Assembly (NCBI RefSeq): GCF_011764565.1
Contig: NZ_AP022871.1
Coordinates: forward strand, 2,728,320 to 2,792,319
DNA from: Phytohabitans suffuscus
GTDB taxonomy: Bacteria; Actinomycetota; Actinomycetes; Mycobacteriales; Micromonosporaceae
Direction of reading: 5' to 3'
DNA length: 64,000 nucleotides
Shown here: piece after piece, positions 1 to 9,166 of the stretch
Layout of the letters: each line of letters begins with the position of its first letter
Numbering within the stretch: position 1 is the stretch's first letter
Position numbers and translations under genes: made by a program
Notes under the pieces: generated by a model
Told to the model about the DNA's origin: nothing
What the model saw: only the letters and a program-made list of their open reading frames with translations
Databases searched by the model: none

Positions 1-1129
1 TCCAGGCGGCCACGTGCACCTCGGCGCTCGACTCCCAGGTGAACTCCTTGGCCCGGTCGAAGCCGGCCTTTGCCAGCGACAGCCGCCGGGCCTCGTCGTC
101 GAGCAGGGCGCCGAGGTCGGCCGCGATCTGGTTCGGGTCTTCGCTCGTGTAGGCCACCGCGTCGCCGCCGACCTCGGGCAGGGACAGGCGGGGCGTGGTC
201 AGCACCGGTGCCGCGCAGGCCATCGCTTCGAGGATCGGCAGGCCGAAGCCCTCGCCGTACGACGGGTAGGCCGCGACCAGCGCGCCGCCCAGGAAGCCGG
301 GCAGGTCGGCGTAGCGCAGGTAACCGGGGCGGAGCAGGCGGAGGTGGGCCGGCACCTCGGCGACCGCGCGGTCGATGTCGTCGTCGTGCCCCTGGCCGCC
401 GGCGATCACCAGGGCCGGCGGGTCGGTGCGGTCGCGGACCGCCTGGGCCCAGCCACGGATCAGGTTGGGCACGTTCTTACGGGGCTCCTTGGCGCCGAGG
501 AACGCCACGTAGCCGCTGCCGCCGAGGCCGAGCCGGGCGCGCACCCGGGCCTTCTCCTCGTCGGTCGGCGGGTGGAACGCGGCGTGGTCGACCCCGTGGT
601 ACGCCACGTCGATGCGGGTGGGGTCGGCGTCGAGCAGGCGGATCAGCTCGTCGCGGGTGGCCTTGCTCGGCACGATCACCCGCTCGGCCCGGCGGAGGGC
701 GGTCTTGATCGCGCTGCGGAAGAACGTGCGGCGGGACTTGTCGTAGTGCTCGGGCTCGGTGAAGAACGTGGCGTCGTGGACCGTCACCGTGACCGGGCAG
801 CCGGCCCGCAGCGGGCAGGTGTAGAACGGCGAGTGCAGCACCTCGGCGCCGACCTGCTGGGCCAGCAGCGGCAGCCCGGTCTGCTCCCAGGCCAGGCGGG
901 CCGGGCGGTGGGTCACGGCCGCCGGCGCGGCGATCACCTCGGCCGCGGGCAGCATCCGCCCGTAGCGCTCGACGTCGGTGCGCAGGGCCACGACGGCCAG
1001 CTCCACGCCGGAGCCGATGACCTTGGAGAGGGCGCCGAGCAACCCGTCGACGTATCTGCCGACGCCGCCCCGGTCGGCGGGGACACTCGTGGCGTCGACG
1101 AGCACTCGGGGCGGACTACCGGGGGTCAC
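1..1129 (-). CDS. Glycosyltransferase, GT4-like (3' end outside window)
   Basis: GT-B fold glycosyltransferase that should transfer a sugar from a nucleotide-sugar donor, probably for a cell-envelope or exopolysaccharide product; the acceptor cannot be told. The GTG start is preceded by AAGGAG seven bases upstream. The N-terminus reads PRVLVDATSV with a Gly-rich GGVGRYV, the middle has VAFLGAKEPRKN, and the donor-binding E-x7-E motif EGFGLPILEAMA lies near residue 293. About 376 codons are visible and the frame is open to the window edge. It is divergent from the TIGR03089 gene. Family assignment is firm, substrate is not. Confidence 0.85.
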   Translation of the reverse strand, partial: MTPGSPPRVLVDATSVPADRGGVGRYVDGLLGALSKVIGSGVELAVVALRTDVERYGRMLPAAEVIAAPAAVTHRPARLAWEQTGLPLLAQQVGAEVLHSPFYTCPLRAGCPVTVTVHDATFFTEPEHYDKSRRTFFRSAIKTALRRAERVIVPSKATRDELIRLLDADPTRIDVAYHGVDHAAFHPPTDEEKARVRARLGLGGSGYVAFLGAKEPRKNVPNLIRGWAQAVRDRTDPPALVIAGGQGHDDDIDRAVAEVPAHLRLLRPGYLRYADLPGFLGGALVAAYPSYGEGFGLPILEAMACAAPVLTTPRLSLPEVGGDAVAYTSEDPNQIAADLGALLDDEARRLSLAKAGFDRAKEFTWESSAEVHVAAW

Positions 1130-1296
1130 TGGGCGTCTCCTTGTGGCTGCTCTCGGCTGGTAGGCCGGTTGATGCGGGCTGTGTCCAACAACACTTACGT
1201 AAAGCCTACGCCGCGCGGATCGGCCATCGTTGTCTGCGACGCGACGGTTGGACTTTTCCCAAGTGAGTGAGTCAGGAGTGAGTACTGTCCGGCATT

Positions 1297-1989
1297 GTGA
1301 TCGAACGCTTTGCCACCGCCGCCGCCGAAGATCCGGCCCAGCCGCTGCTGACGTGGTACGACGGCGCGACCGGCGACCGCACCGAGCTGTCCGGCGCCAC
1401 GCTCGACAACTGGGTCTCCAAGACCGCGAATCTGCTGGTAGACGGCTTGGGGCTGGACCCGGGCGACCGCGCCGGCGTGCTGCTCCCGCCGCACTGGCAG
1501 ACCGCGGCCGTGCTCCTCGGCGCGTGGGCCGCCGGCGTCGAGGTCGTCACCGCCGACCCTAAGATCACGAATGAGAAAATTTCCGCCGATGTCATCTTCG
1601 CGTCGGCCGACCGGCTGGAGGAAGCGGCGGCATGGGGCGCGGATGAGCGGTTCGTCCTGGGTCTGGCCCCGATGGCACTGCCGATGCGGACCGCTCCGTC
1701 CGGTTTCGTGGACTACGTGACCGAGGTGCGAACTTTCGGAGACCATTTCCCGCCGTACCCCAGTCGAAGTGACGGCGCCCTGGTGGCGCGCGCGGCCGCA
1801 CGCGCGGCGGACCTCGGCCTGAAGGCCGGCGACCGGGTCCTGGTCGACGCCGCGAAGCACCCGGACCCGCTCGACTGGCTGATGGCGCCGCTGGCCGGGG
1901 GCGCGACGCTGGTGCTCTGCGGCGCGCTCGACCCCGCCAAGCTCGACGACCGGGCGAGCGCCGAGAAGGTCACAGCTCAGCTGGTATGA
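1297..1989 (+). CDS. TIGR03089 family protein (acyl-adenylate-enzyme-like fragment)
   Basis: A 230-aa actinobacterial protein resembling the N-terminal lobe of AMP-dependent synthetases: ATAAAEDPAQPLLTWYDGAT near the start, GDRAGVLLPPHWQ and LGAWAAGVEVV in the middle. It lacks the P-loop and C-terminal lobe needed for a full adenylation cycle, so its catalytic role is unknown. In other actinobacteria it is found near cell-wall glycosyltransferase and LytR genes (recalled), which fits the divergent glycosyltransferase here. GTG start chosen because homology begins there. The 3' end overlaps the convergent next gene by 20 bases. Confidence 0.8.
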   Translation: MIERFATAAAEDPAQPLLTWYDGATGDRTELSGATLDNWVSKTANLLVDGLGLDPGDRAGVLLPPHWQTAAVLLGAWAAGVEVVTADPKITNEKISADVIFASADRLEEAAAWGADERFVLGLAPMALPMRTAPSGFVDYVTEVRTFGDHFPPYPSRSDGALVARAAARAADLGLKAGDRVLVDAAKHPDPLDWLMAPLAGGATLVLCGALDPAKLDDRASAEKVTAQLV

Positions 1990-2326
1990 CCTCGCGGAAC
2001 GCGCCGTCCCGGGTCCAGACGAAGAAGCCGGCCCGGTCGCTCAGCCACGGCCGGGACCGCACCTCACGCTCGGTGAGCACCTTTTCGTCCACCTCGAGCA
2101 GCACGTAGCGGGAGCCGTCCGGGTTGCCGTCGCGCCAGCCGGGGCCGTACAGCTCGTCGACGAGGCGGTCACGCCGGCCGGGCGCGAGCGTGCCGTCGAC
2201 CACCCAGTCGCGCGGCACGCGGTACCAGCAGGTGCGGGTGACCTTGGCCAGCGGGCTGAACGCGTGGTTGCCGTCGACCCACACGCCGAGCGTGTCGGTG
2301 ACGGTCAGTCGCAGGTACGCGTTCAT
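1970..2326 (-). CDS. Conserved hypothetical protein, 118 aa
   Basis: Soluble protein with no signal peptide or membrane segment; rich in Trp, Arg and Asp (WVDGNHAFSPL, WYRVPRDWVVDG, YVLLEVDEKVL). I do not recognise a named domain. It follows the acetoacetate-CoA ligase on the same strand after 47 bases, so it may be co-transcribed. Its 3' end overlaps the convergent TIGR03089 gene by 20 bases. Coding potential is good (start and stop fit the strand, typical actinobacterial composition), function unknown. Confidence 0.65.
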   Translation of the reverse strand: MNAYLRLTVTDTLGVWVDGNHAFSPLAKVTRTCWYRVPRDWVVDGTLAPGRRDRLVDELYGPGWRDGNPDGSRYVLLEVDEKVLTEREVRSRPWLSDRAGFFVWTRDGAFREVIPAEL

Positions 2327-2373
2327 GGTCAGTGAGACGCAGCGGGCTCACCGCATCGTTGTCGGCCGGTTGG

Positions 2374-4304
2374 TCAATGCTTTCGGGCGAAACGTCGGAA
2401 CTCCTCCAGCGACTCGGGGTTGGCCAGCGCACCGGTCGCCGCCGCCTGCTGGATGGGCGTGCCGGTGAGGATCCGTTTGACCGGTACCTCCAGCTTCTTG
2501 GCGCTGAGCGTGCGGGGCACGGCCCGTACCTGGTGGATCTCGTCGGGCACGTGCCGGGGCGAGAGGGCGGTGCGCAGCTCGCGGGCGATCCGGGCGCGCA
2601 GCCCGTCGTCGAGCTGGCGGTCGCCGGCCAGTACCACGAAGAGCAGCAGCTCGCCCTGGTCGTCGCCGTCGATGTGGACGACCACCGAGTCGACAACTTC
2701 GTCGAGGCCCTCCACCACGGAGTAGAACTCGGCGGTGCCGAGCCGTACCCCGCCCCGGTTGAGCGTGGCGTCGGAGCGGCCGGTGATCACGCACGTGCCG
2801 CGCTCGCTGATCGTGATCCAGTCACCGTGGCGCCACACGCCGGGGAAGACGTCGAAGTACGCCTCGCGGTAGCGGCTGCCGTCCGTGTCGCCCCAGAAGC
2901 CGACCGGCATGCTCGGCATCGGCGCGGTGATCACCAGCTCGCCCAGCTCGCCGATCAACGGGCGGCCGGCGGGATCGAACGCCTCCACGCGGGCGCCGAG
3001 GCAGCGGCAGGACAGCTCACCCTCGTACACCGGGACGAGCGGGACGCCGCCGACGAAGCCGGTGCACACGTCGGTGCCGCCGGAGAGGGACTGGAGCTGG
3101 ACGGTGGGGCTGACCGCCTCGTACACCCAGGCGAAGCCCTCGGGCGGCAGCGGCGCACCGGTCGAGCCGACCCCGCGCAGCGTGCCGCCCGCACGCGGGG
3201 TGACGCCCGCCTTGCGGCAGGCGAGCAGGAACGGCGCGCTGGTGCCGAAGTAGGTGACGCCGGCCTCCTCGGCCATCCGCCAGAGCGCCCGAGGTCGGGG
3301 TGGCCGGGGTTTCCGTCGAAGAGGACGATCGCCGCGCCGACGGCCGGGCCGGAGGCGAGGAAGTTCCACATCATCCAGCCGGTGGTGGTGAACCAGAAGA
3401 ACCGGTCTCCCGGGCCGAGGTCGTGGTGCAGCGCCAGCATCTTGACGTGCTCGACGAGGATGCCGCCGTGCCCGTGCACGATCGGCTTGGGCAGGCCGGT
3501 CGTGCCGGAGGAGTAGAGCACGTAGAGCGGGTGGTCGAACGGGACCGGCTCGAACGCCAGCTCCTCGTCCGTCTCCCGCGCCAGCTCCGCCCAGTCGCCC
3601 TCGGTGTGCAGGTAGGGCAGCGTGACCGTGTGGCGCAGCGAGGGCAGCGCCTCCCGGATCGCGGCCACCTCGGCGCGGCGGTCGATGGCCTTGTCCCCGT
3701 ACCGGTAGCCGTCGACCGCGACGAGCACGGACGGCTCGATCTGCCGCCACCGGTCGACCACGCTGCGGGTGCCGAACTCGGGCGCGCAGGAGGAGAAGGT
3801 CGCGCCGAGGCTGGCGGCGGCGAGCATCAGCACGTACGTCTCGGGGATGTTCGGGGCGTACGCGGCGACCCGGTCACCCCGCCCGACACCGAGCCGGCGC
3901 AGCCCGGCCCGCACCCGCCGCACCTGCTCGCGCAGGTCGGCCTTGGTGAGGGTGACCGGCGCGCGGGTCTGCGAGTACGCCAGCACGACCGGGTCGTCCG
4001 GCGCGAGGCCCGGCATCCGCAGCACGTGCTCGGCGTAGTTGAGCGTCGCGCCCGGAAACCAGCGGGCGCCCGGCATGACCGCGCTCTCCAGCACCGCGGA
4101 CGGCTGGTCGTACGCGACGATCTCGAAGTAGTCCCAGATGGAACCCCAGAAGCCGGGCAGGTCGTCGACCGACCACTGCCACAGGTCGGCGTATCCGGCG
4201 AAGTCCAACCCCCGGTGCGCGCGCAGCCAGCGCAGGTAGTCGCCGATCCGGGACCGGTCGCGTACGTCGGCCGGCGGTGTCCACAGCTCGCTGCGCTCGC
4301 TCAT
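2374..4304 (-). pseudogene. Acetoacetate--CoA ligase, frameshifted
   Basis: Activates acetoacetate to acetoacetyl-CoA with ATP (acyl-adenylate superfamily). The N-terminal part (residues 1-339) ends DGNPGHPDLG and carries the nucleotide-binding motif YSSGTTGLPKPIVHG at about 264-278. The rest is in the neighbouring frame from ALWRMAEEAG to the C-terminus EEFRRFARKH and includes the GRSDATLNRGGVRLG hinge motif. One base is missing near 3288-3291, in a GGG run. Restoring it gives about 643 aa, the family's normal length. Everything else is intact, so a sequencing error is as likely as a real pseudogene. Confidence 0.85.
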
Positions 4305-4357
4305 CTGATCATCTTGCCCGCCTGCGACACCGGCGGCGAACCCGGTACGGTGCGCGC

Positions 4358-5005
4358 ATGCGACATCTGTGGAGTCTGCTCGCCGGTGTGGTCGCCGCGC
4401 CGCTCACCTGGCTGCTCGTCTCCGTCGGCCAGGCACGCTCGTCCAGCACCGTCGCCGGCTGGGCGGAGGCCCGGCGGTACGACACCCTGGACCTCATCGA
4501 ACCCGCCGCGTACCTGGCGGTGGCCGGCATCCTGCTCGGCGTGATCGGCACGCTGCGCTTCTCGCCGCTCGGCCCGCTCGTCGCCGGGCTGGCGCTGATC
4601 GCGCCGTACGGCGGGCTCTTCGCCGACCCGCTGGCGGTGCGGGACGCGGTGCCGGACAACTGGGCACTCCTCGACCGCGACATCCCGCTGCTGGTGCCGC
4701 TCGACAACGGCACGCTCCCGCTGCTCGGCACGCTGCTGGTGATCGCCGCGTTCAGCGTCCAGCGGTGGCGGCGGTGGCCGCTGGCGAGCGGGTACGCGCC
4801 TGAGCCGTTCGTCGCCCGGGACGAGCCGGACACGCTTCCCGACGTGATCACCGCGCCGGCGTCGCTGTCGTCCTTCGGCGCTTTCGGCACGCAGCCGCTC
4901 GGCGAGCCGGACGAGACGCCGACCGTCCCCAGCCGGCCCTCCGGCGGCACTCCCTGGTCGGCTCCGCCCGCCGGTGCCGCCAAGCGCAGAGATACCGAGT
5001 CGTAG
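4358..5005 (+). CDS. Membrane protein, 215 aa, paralogue of the next gene
   Basis: Four predicted membrane segments: WSLLAGVVAAPLTWLLVSV at about 5-24, AAYLAVAGILLGVIGTL, PLVAGLALIAPYGGLF and PLLGTLLVIAAFSV. A cytoplasmic-looking, Pro/Ser/Thr-rich tail of about 65 residues follows. The ATG chosen (MRHLWSLLAG) is the only one that places the first hydrophobic segment at the N-terminus and matches the start of its neighbour (MRHAGSLLLS). It and the next gene look like a tandem duplication that has diverged mainly in the tail. Function unknown; no recognisable catalytic motif. Confidence 0.75.
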   Translation: MRHLWSLLAGVVAAPLTWLLVSVGQARSSSTVAGWAEARRYDTLDLIEPAAYLAVAGILLGVIGTLRFSPLGPLVAGLALIAPYGGLFADPLAVRDAVPDNWALLDRDIPLLVPLDNGTLPLLGTLLVIAAFSVQRWRRWPLASGYAPEPFVARDEPDTLPDVITAPASLSSFGAFGTQPLGEPDETPTVPSRPSGGTPWSAPPAGAAKRRDTES

Positions 5006-5066
5006 CAGTTCAGCGGGGTTGCCCCGCGGGGTACGGTGCCCCTGCGGATGATGATGGGGAGGGCAC

Positions 5067-6221
5067 ATGCGCCACGCGGGTTCGCTCCTGCTGTCGCTGT
5101 TTCTGGCACCGCTGATCTGGATCGCGACCAGCTACGGCCTGACCGAGGTCAACCGGACGCGGGTCCGGTTCGGCGGCGGTTTCGAGCTCGAGGTCGTGCT
5201 CGGCCTGCTCGCGCTGCTCGCGGCGGGCGGGCTGTACGCGCTGCTGACCATGGCGCGCCTGTCGCCGATCGGGCCGGCCCTCATCGGTCTGATCTTCCTG
5301 GGGCTGGCGGCGTGGGCGGCGTTCGACCCGCGGTCCTACTTCGAGACCATGCCGACCGACCTGCGTGACGGTGACCTGGCGCTGACCTACCCGGCGCTCG
5401 GCTACTCGGCGATGCTCGCCGTGCCGCTGGTCGCCACGCTGCTGAGCCCGCGCCGCTGGCGCCGGTACGCGCACCCGGCCGCCGCCCCGCCGGTCGCCGC
5501 ACCGCCGTACCCGATGCCGGCCGCCGGGATGCCCCCGGGCGCGGTGCCGCCGCCGGGCGGGGCGTACCCCCAGCCGTACGGTGCCCCGCAGCCCACCTTC
5601 GCCGCGACGCCCGGCTACCTGGCTCCGCCGCCGCCCCCGTACGGTGCGCCGCACCCGGGCGCGCCCGCTCCCGGCGCGCCTCAGCCGGCGCGGCTGGGGG
5701 ATCCGGCGCCGACCGCGGCGTTCCCGGCGACCCCGCCGGCGCCCACCTCGGCCCCGCCCGTGCCTCAGCCCGTGCCCGTGCCGCCCGTACCGGTCGCGCC
5801 GCCGCCGGCCGAGGCCCCGACCACCCGGATCCCGACCCAGACCCCGCCGCCGCCGGCCGGGCAGGAGACGACGACGGTGCTCAGCCAGCCGCCTCCGCCC
5901 GCCGAGGCCCAGACGACCCGGATCCCGACCTCGCCGGCGGCCGCGGCACCGCCACCGCCCCTGGCGGACGGGCCGACCACCCGGATCCCGACGTCGCCCA
6001 CGACCCCGCCGCCGGCCGCGAGCCCGCCCGGCGACCAGACCACGACCCGGATCGGCTCGCCCGACACCGAGGCGACCCAGCTGCTGAAGGGCCCGCCGCC
6101 GAAGGACGCCTATCCGCGGCCGGCCTGGTCGGCGCCTACCCCGCCGCCGTTCACCCCGCCCAGTGCCCGCAAGCCCGACGACGACCTCGACGACCCCGAA
6201 GCCACCCAGCCGTCCCGCTGA
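5067..6221 (+). CDS. Membrane protein with long Pro/Thr-rich tail and TTRIPT repeats
   Basis: 384 aa. Residues 1-135 hold four membrane segments like those of the preceding paralogue. Residues about 140-384 are a low-complexity Pro/Ala tail, probably cytoplasmic. The tail contains four spaced copies of a Thr-Thr-Arg-Ile motif (Thr pairs at about 252, 283, 304 and 326), three of them as TTRIPT, plus TTTVL and EATQLL. The pattern Thr-x-x-Ile/Leu/Val is the kind of ligand that FHA domains bind after Thr phosphorylation, so a scaffold for Ser/Thr kinase signalling is a reasonable inference. Starts 61 bases after its paralogue, likely same operon. Confidence 0.75.
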   Translation: MRHAGSLLLSLFLAPLIWIATSYGLTEVNRTRVRFGGGFELEVVLGLLALLAAGGLYALLTMARLSPIGPALIGLIFLGLAAWAAFDPRSYFETMPTDLRDGDLALTYPALGYSAMLAVPLVATLLSPRRWRRYAHPAAAPPVAAPPYPMPAAGMPPGAVPPPGGAYPQPYGAPQPTFAATPGYLAPPPPPYGAPHPGAPAPGAPQPARLGDPAPTAAFPATPPAPTSAPPVPQPVPVPPVPVAPPPAEAPTTRIPTQTPPPPAGQETTTVLSQPPPPAEAQTTRIPTSPAAAAPPPPLADGPTTRIPTSPTTPPPAASPPGDQTTTRIGSPDTEATQLLKGPPPKDAYPRPAWSAPTPPPFTPPSARKPDDDLDDPEATQPSR

Positions 6222-6223
6222 CC

Positions 6224-6249
6224 CAGCCCGGCCACCGCGGGCCGGGCTG
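6224..6249. terminator. Hairpin between convergent genes
   Basis: Perfect 9-bp arms CAGCCCGGC and GCCGGGCTG with an 8-base loop, filling the 42-base gap between the stop codons of the Pro-rich membrane protein and the acyl-CoA dehydrogenase. No T tract, as usual for high-GC actinobacteria; probably acts for both strands. Confidence 0.7.
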
Positions 6250-6263
6250 GCAGCTCGACGTGT

Positions 6264-7430
6264 CTAGCGGAACGCCTTGAGCAGCTGGCGGGCCATCACG
6301 ATGCGCTGGACCTGGTTGGTGCCCTCGTAGATCTGCGTGATCTTGGCGTCGCGCATCATGCGTTCGACGGGGTAGTCGCGGGTGTAGCCGTAGCCGCCGA
6401 GAAGCTGGACCGCGTCCGTGGTGATCTCCATCGCGGCGTCGGAGGCGTAGCACTTGGCGGCGGCGCCGAAGAACGTCAGGTCGGCGTCGCCGCGCTCGGA
6501 GCGGGCGGCGGCGGCGTACGTGAGCTGGCGGGCCGCCTCCAGCTTCATCGCCATGTCGGCGAGCATGAACTGGATGCCCTGGAAGTCGGCGACCGGCTTG
6601 CCGAACTGGGTGCGCTCGGTCACGTACCGGGCGGAGAAGTCGAGCGCGCCCTGCGCGATGCCGAGCGCCTGGGCGGCGATCGTCACGCGGGTGTGGTCGA
6701 GCGTGCGCATCGCGGTGGCGAAGCCGGTGCCGGGCTCGCCGATCATGCGGTCGGCCGGGATGCGCACGCCGTCGAGGTAGACCTCGCGGGTGGGCGAGCC
6801 CTTGATGCCGAGCTTCTTCTCCGGCGCGCCGAAACTGACCCCCGCGTCGTCCTTGTCCACCACGAAGGCCGAGATGCCCTTGGCGCCCGCGCCGGGCTCG
6901 GTGACCGCGAAGACGGTGTAGAAGCGGGACACGCCGGCGTTGGTGATCCAGCGCTTGACGCCGTCGAGCACCCAGTGGTCGCCGTCACGGACCGCGCGGG
7001 TGGTCATCGAGGCGGCGTCGCTGCCGGCCTCGGGCTCGGACAGGCAGTACGAGAACATCGCCTCGCCGCTCGCCACCGGTGGCAGGAACTGCCGCTTCAG
7101 CTCCGCGGAGCCGGCCAGCAGCAGCGGCATCGTGCCGAGCTTGTTGACCGCGGGGATGAGCGAGGAGGAGGCGCACGCACGGGCGACCTCTTCGATCACG
7201 ATCGCTGTGGCGAGGGCGTCCGCGCCAGCGCCGCCGTACTCCTCGGGGATGTGCGGTGCGTGGAAGTCGGCGGCGCGCAGGGCCTCGTACGACGCTTTGG
7301 GGAACTCGCCGCTCTCGTCCGCCTCGGCCGCGTTGGGCGCCACCTTGGCGTCACAAACCGCCCGAACCGCCTCGCGCACGGCCTCGTGCTCTTCGGGAAG
7401 CCGGTACGCTTCAAACGATTCTGTCGGCAT
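6264..7430 (-). CDS. Acyl-CoA dehydrogenase
   Basis: FAD enzyme that oxidises acyl-CoA to 2-enoyl-CoA and passes electrons to ETF. 388 aa, normal length. It shows the classic signatures CLSEPEAGSDAASMTT (flavin/substrate loop) and QLLGGYGYTRDYPVERMMRD with IYEGTNQVQR near the C-terminus. The catalytic base is probably the Glu of IYEGTNQ. The ATG reading MPTESFEAYRLPEEH is preceded by GGGGAGG at five bases; upstream in-frame codons lack homology. It resembles the FadE25 type that lies near purE/purK in mycobacteria (recalled), and purE/purK are indeed 7 kb away here. Confidence 0.92.
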   Translation of the reverse strand: MPTESFEAYRLPEEHEAVREAVRAVCDAKVAPNAAEADESGEFPKASYEALRAADFHAPHIPEEYGGAGADALATAIVIEEVARACASSSLIPAVNKLGTMPLLLAGSAELKRQFLPPVASGEAMFSYCLSEPEAGSDAASMTTRAVRDGDHWVLDGVKRWITNAGVSRFYTVFAVTEPGAGAKGISAFVVDKDDAGVSFGAPEKKLGIKGSPTREVYLDGVRIPADRMIGEPGTGFATAMRTLDHTRVTIAAQALGIAQGALDFSARYVTERTQFGKPVADFQGIQFMLADMAMKLEAARQLTYAAAARSERGDADLTFFGAAAKCYASDAAMEITTDAVQLLGGYGYTRDYPVERMMRDAKITQIYEGTNQVQRIVMARQLLKAFR

Positions 7431-7654
7431 AGCGCCTCCCCTTGGCGATCTTCGTCGGTGAATGTGAGGATACCGACCAGCGTTCAGGTGTCCGTTACGA
7501 CCGCGTAGGCTCACGCACTATCGTCGGCTGCACACCAGGCAGACCGAGCGTTTGCCCAAGAGACCCACATAGTCCGATAATCGGCGCCGCCCATGGCGCC
7601 CCACCCGAAGCGCGCGACGCGAAGCGCCGCCCAGTGCGAGCGGAGAACACAGGC

Positions 7655-9082
7655 GTGACGATCCCGTACTCGAGCACCCAGCCCGTCCCTGCGATCGGGG
7701 CGGTCACCCCGCCGTCCGGCGCGGCCCGGCCCCGGCTGGCGTTCCTCGGCACCGGCTACCTCGGTGCGACCTACGCGATCTGCTTTGCCGAGCTCGGCTA
7801 CGAGGTGCTCGGCTTCGACGTCGACGAGGCCAAGATCGCCAAGCTGGCGGGCGGCGCGGTGCCGTTCCACGAGCCCGGCCTCGACGAGCTGCTGCGCCGC
7901 AACCTCGCGGCCGGCCGGCTCCGCTTCACCACGGACTACAAGGAGACGGCCCACTTCGCGGACGTCCACTTCATCTGCGTCGGCACGCCGCAGCGCGCCG
8001 ACGGCATGGGCGCCGACCTGTCGTACGTCGAGGCGGCCGTCACCGGCCTCGCCCAGCACCTCACCCGCAAGGCGCTGATCGTCGGCAAGTCGACGGTGCC
8101 GGTCGGCACGGCCGAGTGGATCGAGCAGCTGGTGGGCAAGCACGCCCCGGCCGACCTCGGCATCGAGGTGGCGTGGAGCCCCGAGTTCCTCCAGGAGGGC
8201 TTCGCCGTCGAAGACGTGCTCCGGCCCAACCGGATCGTCATCGGCGTCAAGAGCGACTGGGCCAACGCGATGCTCTACGCGTCCCACAAGGGCGTGTTCG
8301 ACCTCGCCGCCACCGAAGACCGCGAAGTGCCGCTGGTGGTCACCGACTTCGCCACCGCCGAGCTGGTCAAGGTCGCGGCCAACGCGTTCCTGGCCACCAA
8401 GATCTCGTTCATCAACGCGATGGCCGAGGTGTGCGAGGTCGCCGGCGGCGACGTCACGATGCTGGCTCGCTCGATCGGCTACGACCCGCGCATCGGCAAC
8501 CGCTTCCTCCAGGCCGGTGTCGGCTTCGGCGGCGGCTGCCTGCCCAAGGACATCCGCGCGTTCCAGGCGCGGGCCCAGGAGCTGGGCGCCGGCGAGGCGC
8601 TGCGCTTCCTGCACGAGGTCGACCTGATCAACCTGCGCCGCCGCACCCGCGTGCTCACGCTCGCCGCCGAGCTGCTCGGCCGCCGCTCCGGCCCGGCCGG
8701 CCCGGACCTGTCCGGCACCCGGGTCGCGGTGCTCGGCGCCACCTTCAAGCCCAATTCCGACGACGTGCGCGACGCGCCGTCGCTCGCGGTCGCCGCGCTG
8801 CTGGCCAAGGCCGGCGCCGACGTCCGGGTGTACGACCCGGAGGGCATGGAGAACGCCCGCGCGGCCCAGCCCGACCTGGCGTACGAGCCTTCGATGAACG
8901 ACGCCGTCCGCGGCGCCGACCTCGTGTGCGTGCTGACCGAGTGGGCCGACTTCCGCAACGCCGACCCGATCGCGCTCGGTGAGCTGGCCGCGGGTCGCCG
9001 CGTGATCGACGGTCGCAACTGCCTTGACTCGGCACTGTGGACGCACGCCGGTTGGGAGTACCGGGGCATGGGTCGCCCTTAG
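7655..9082 (+). CDS. UDP-glucose/GDP-mannose 6-dehydrogenase family
   Basis: Oxidises UDP-glucose (or a related NDP-sugar) to the uronic acid with two NAD+. 475 aa. Rossmann motif FLGTGYLG sits at about 29-36, the central domain carries WSPEFLQEGFAVEDVLRPNR, the catalytic cysteine is in GVGFGGGCLPKDI, and the C-terminal NAD domain starts VAVLGATFKPNSDDVRDAPS. The GTG start (VTIPYSSTQP) is a judgement: an in-frame extension to 7442 has no family similarity and no better ribosome site. It probably feeds uronic acid into envelope polysaccharide. Confidence 0.9.
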   Translation: MTIPYSSTQPVPAIGAVTPPSGAARPRLAFLGTGYLGATYAICFAELGYEVLGFDVDEAKIAKLAGGAVPFHEPGLDELLRRNLAAGRLRFTTDYKETAHFADVHFICVGTPQRADGMGADLSYVEAAVTGLAQHLTRKALIVGKSTVPVGTAEWIEQLVGKHAPADLGIEVAWSPEFLQEGFAVEDVLRPNRIVIGVKSDWANAMLYASHKGVFDLAATEDREVPLVVTDFATAELVKVAANAFLATKISFINAMAEVCEVAGGDVTMLARSIGYDPRIGNRFLQAGVGFGGGCLPKDIRAFQARAQELGAGEALRFLHEVDLINLRRRTRVLTLAAELLGRRSGPAGPDLSGTRVAVLGATFKPNSDDVRDAPSLAVAALLAKAGADVRVYDPEGMENARAAQPDLAYEPSMNDAVRGADLVCVLTEWADFRNADPIALGELAAGRRVIDGRNCLDSALWTHAGWEYRGMGRP

Positions 9083-9166
9083 GGCGCGCCCGTAGACTTC
9101 GAGCGTTCGTCTTAGGCATGCTTTCCGGGAGTCCACACTGTCGGGCTCCGCGGGAGAGAGGGTGCC

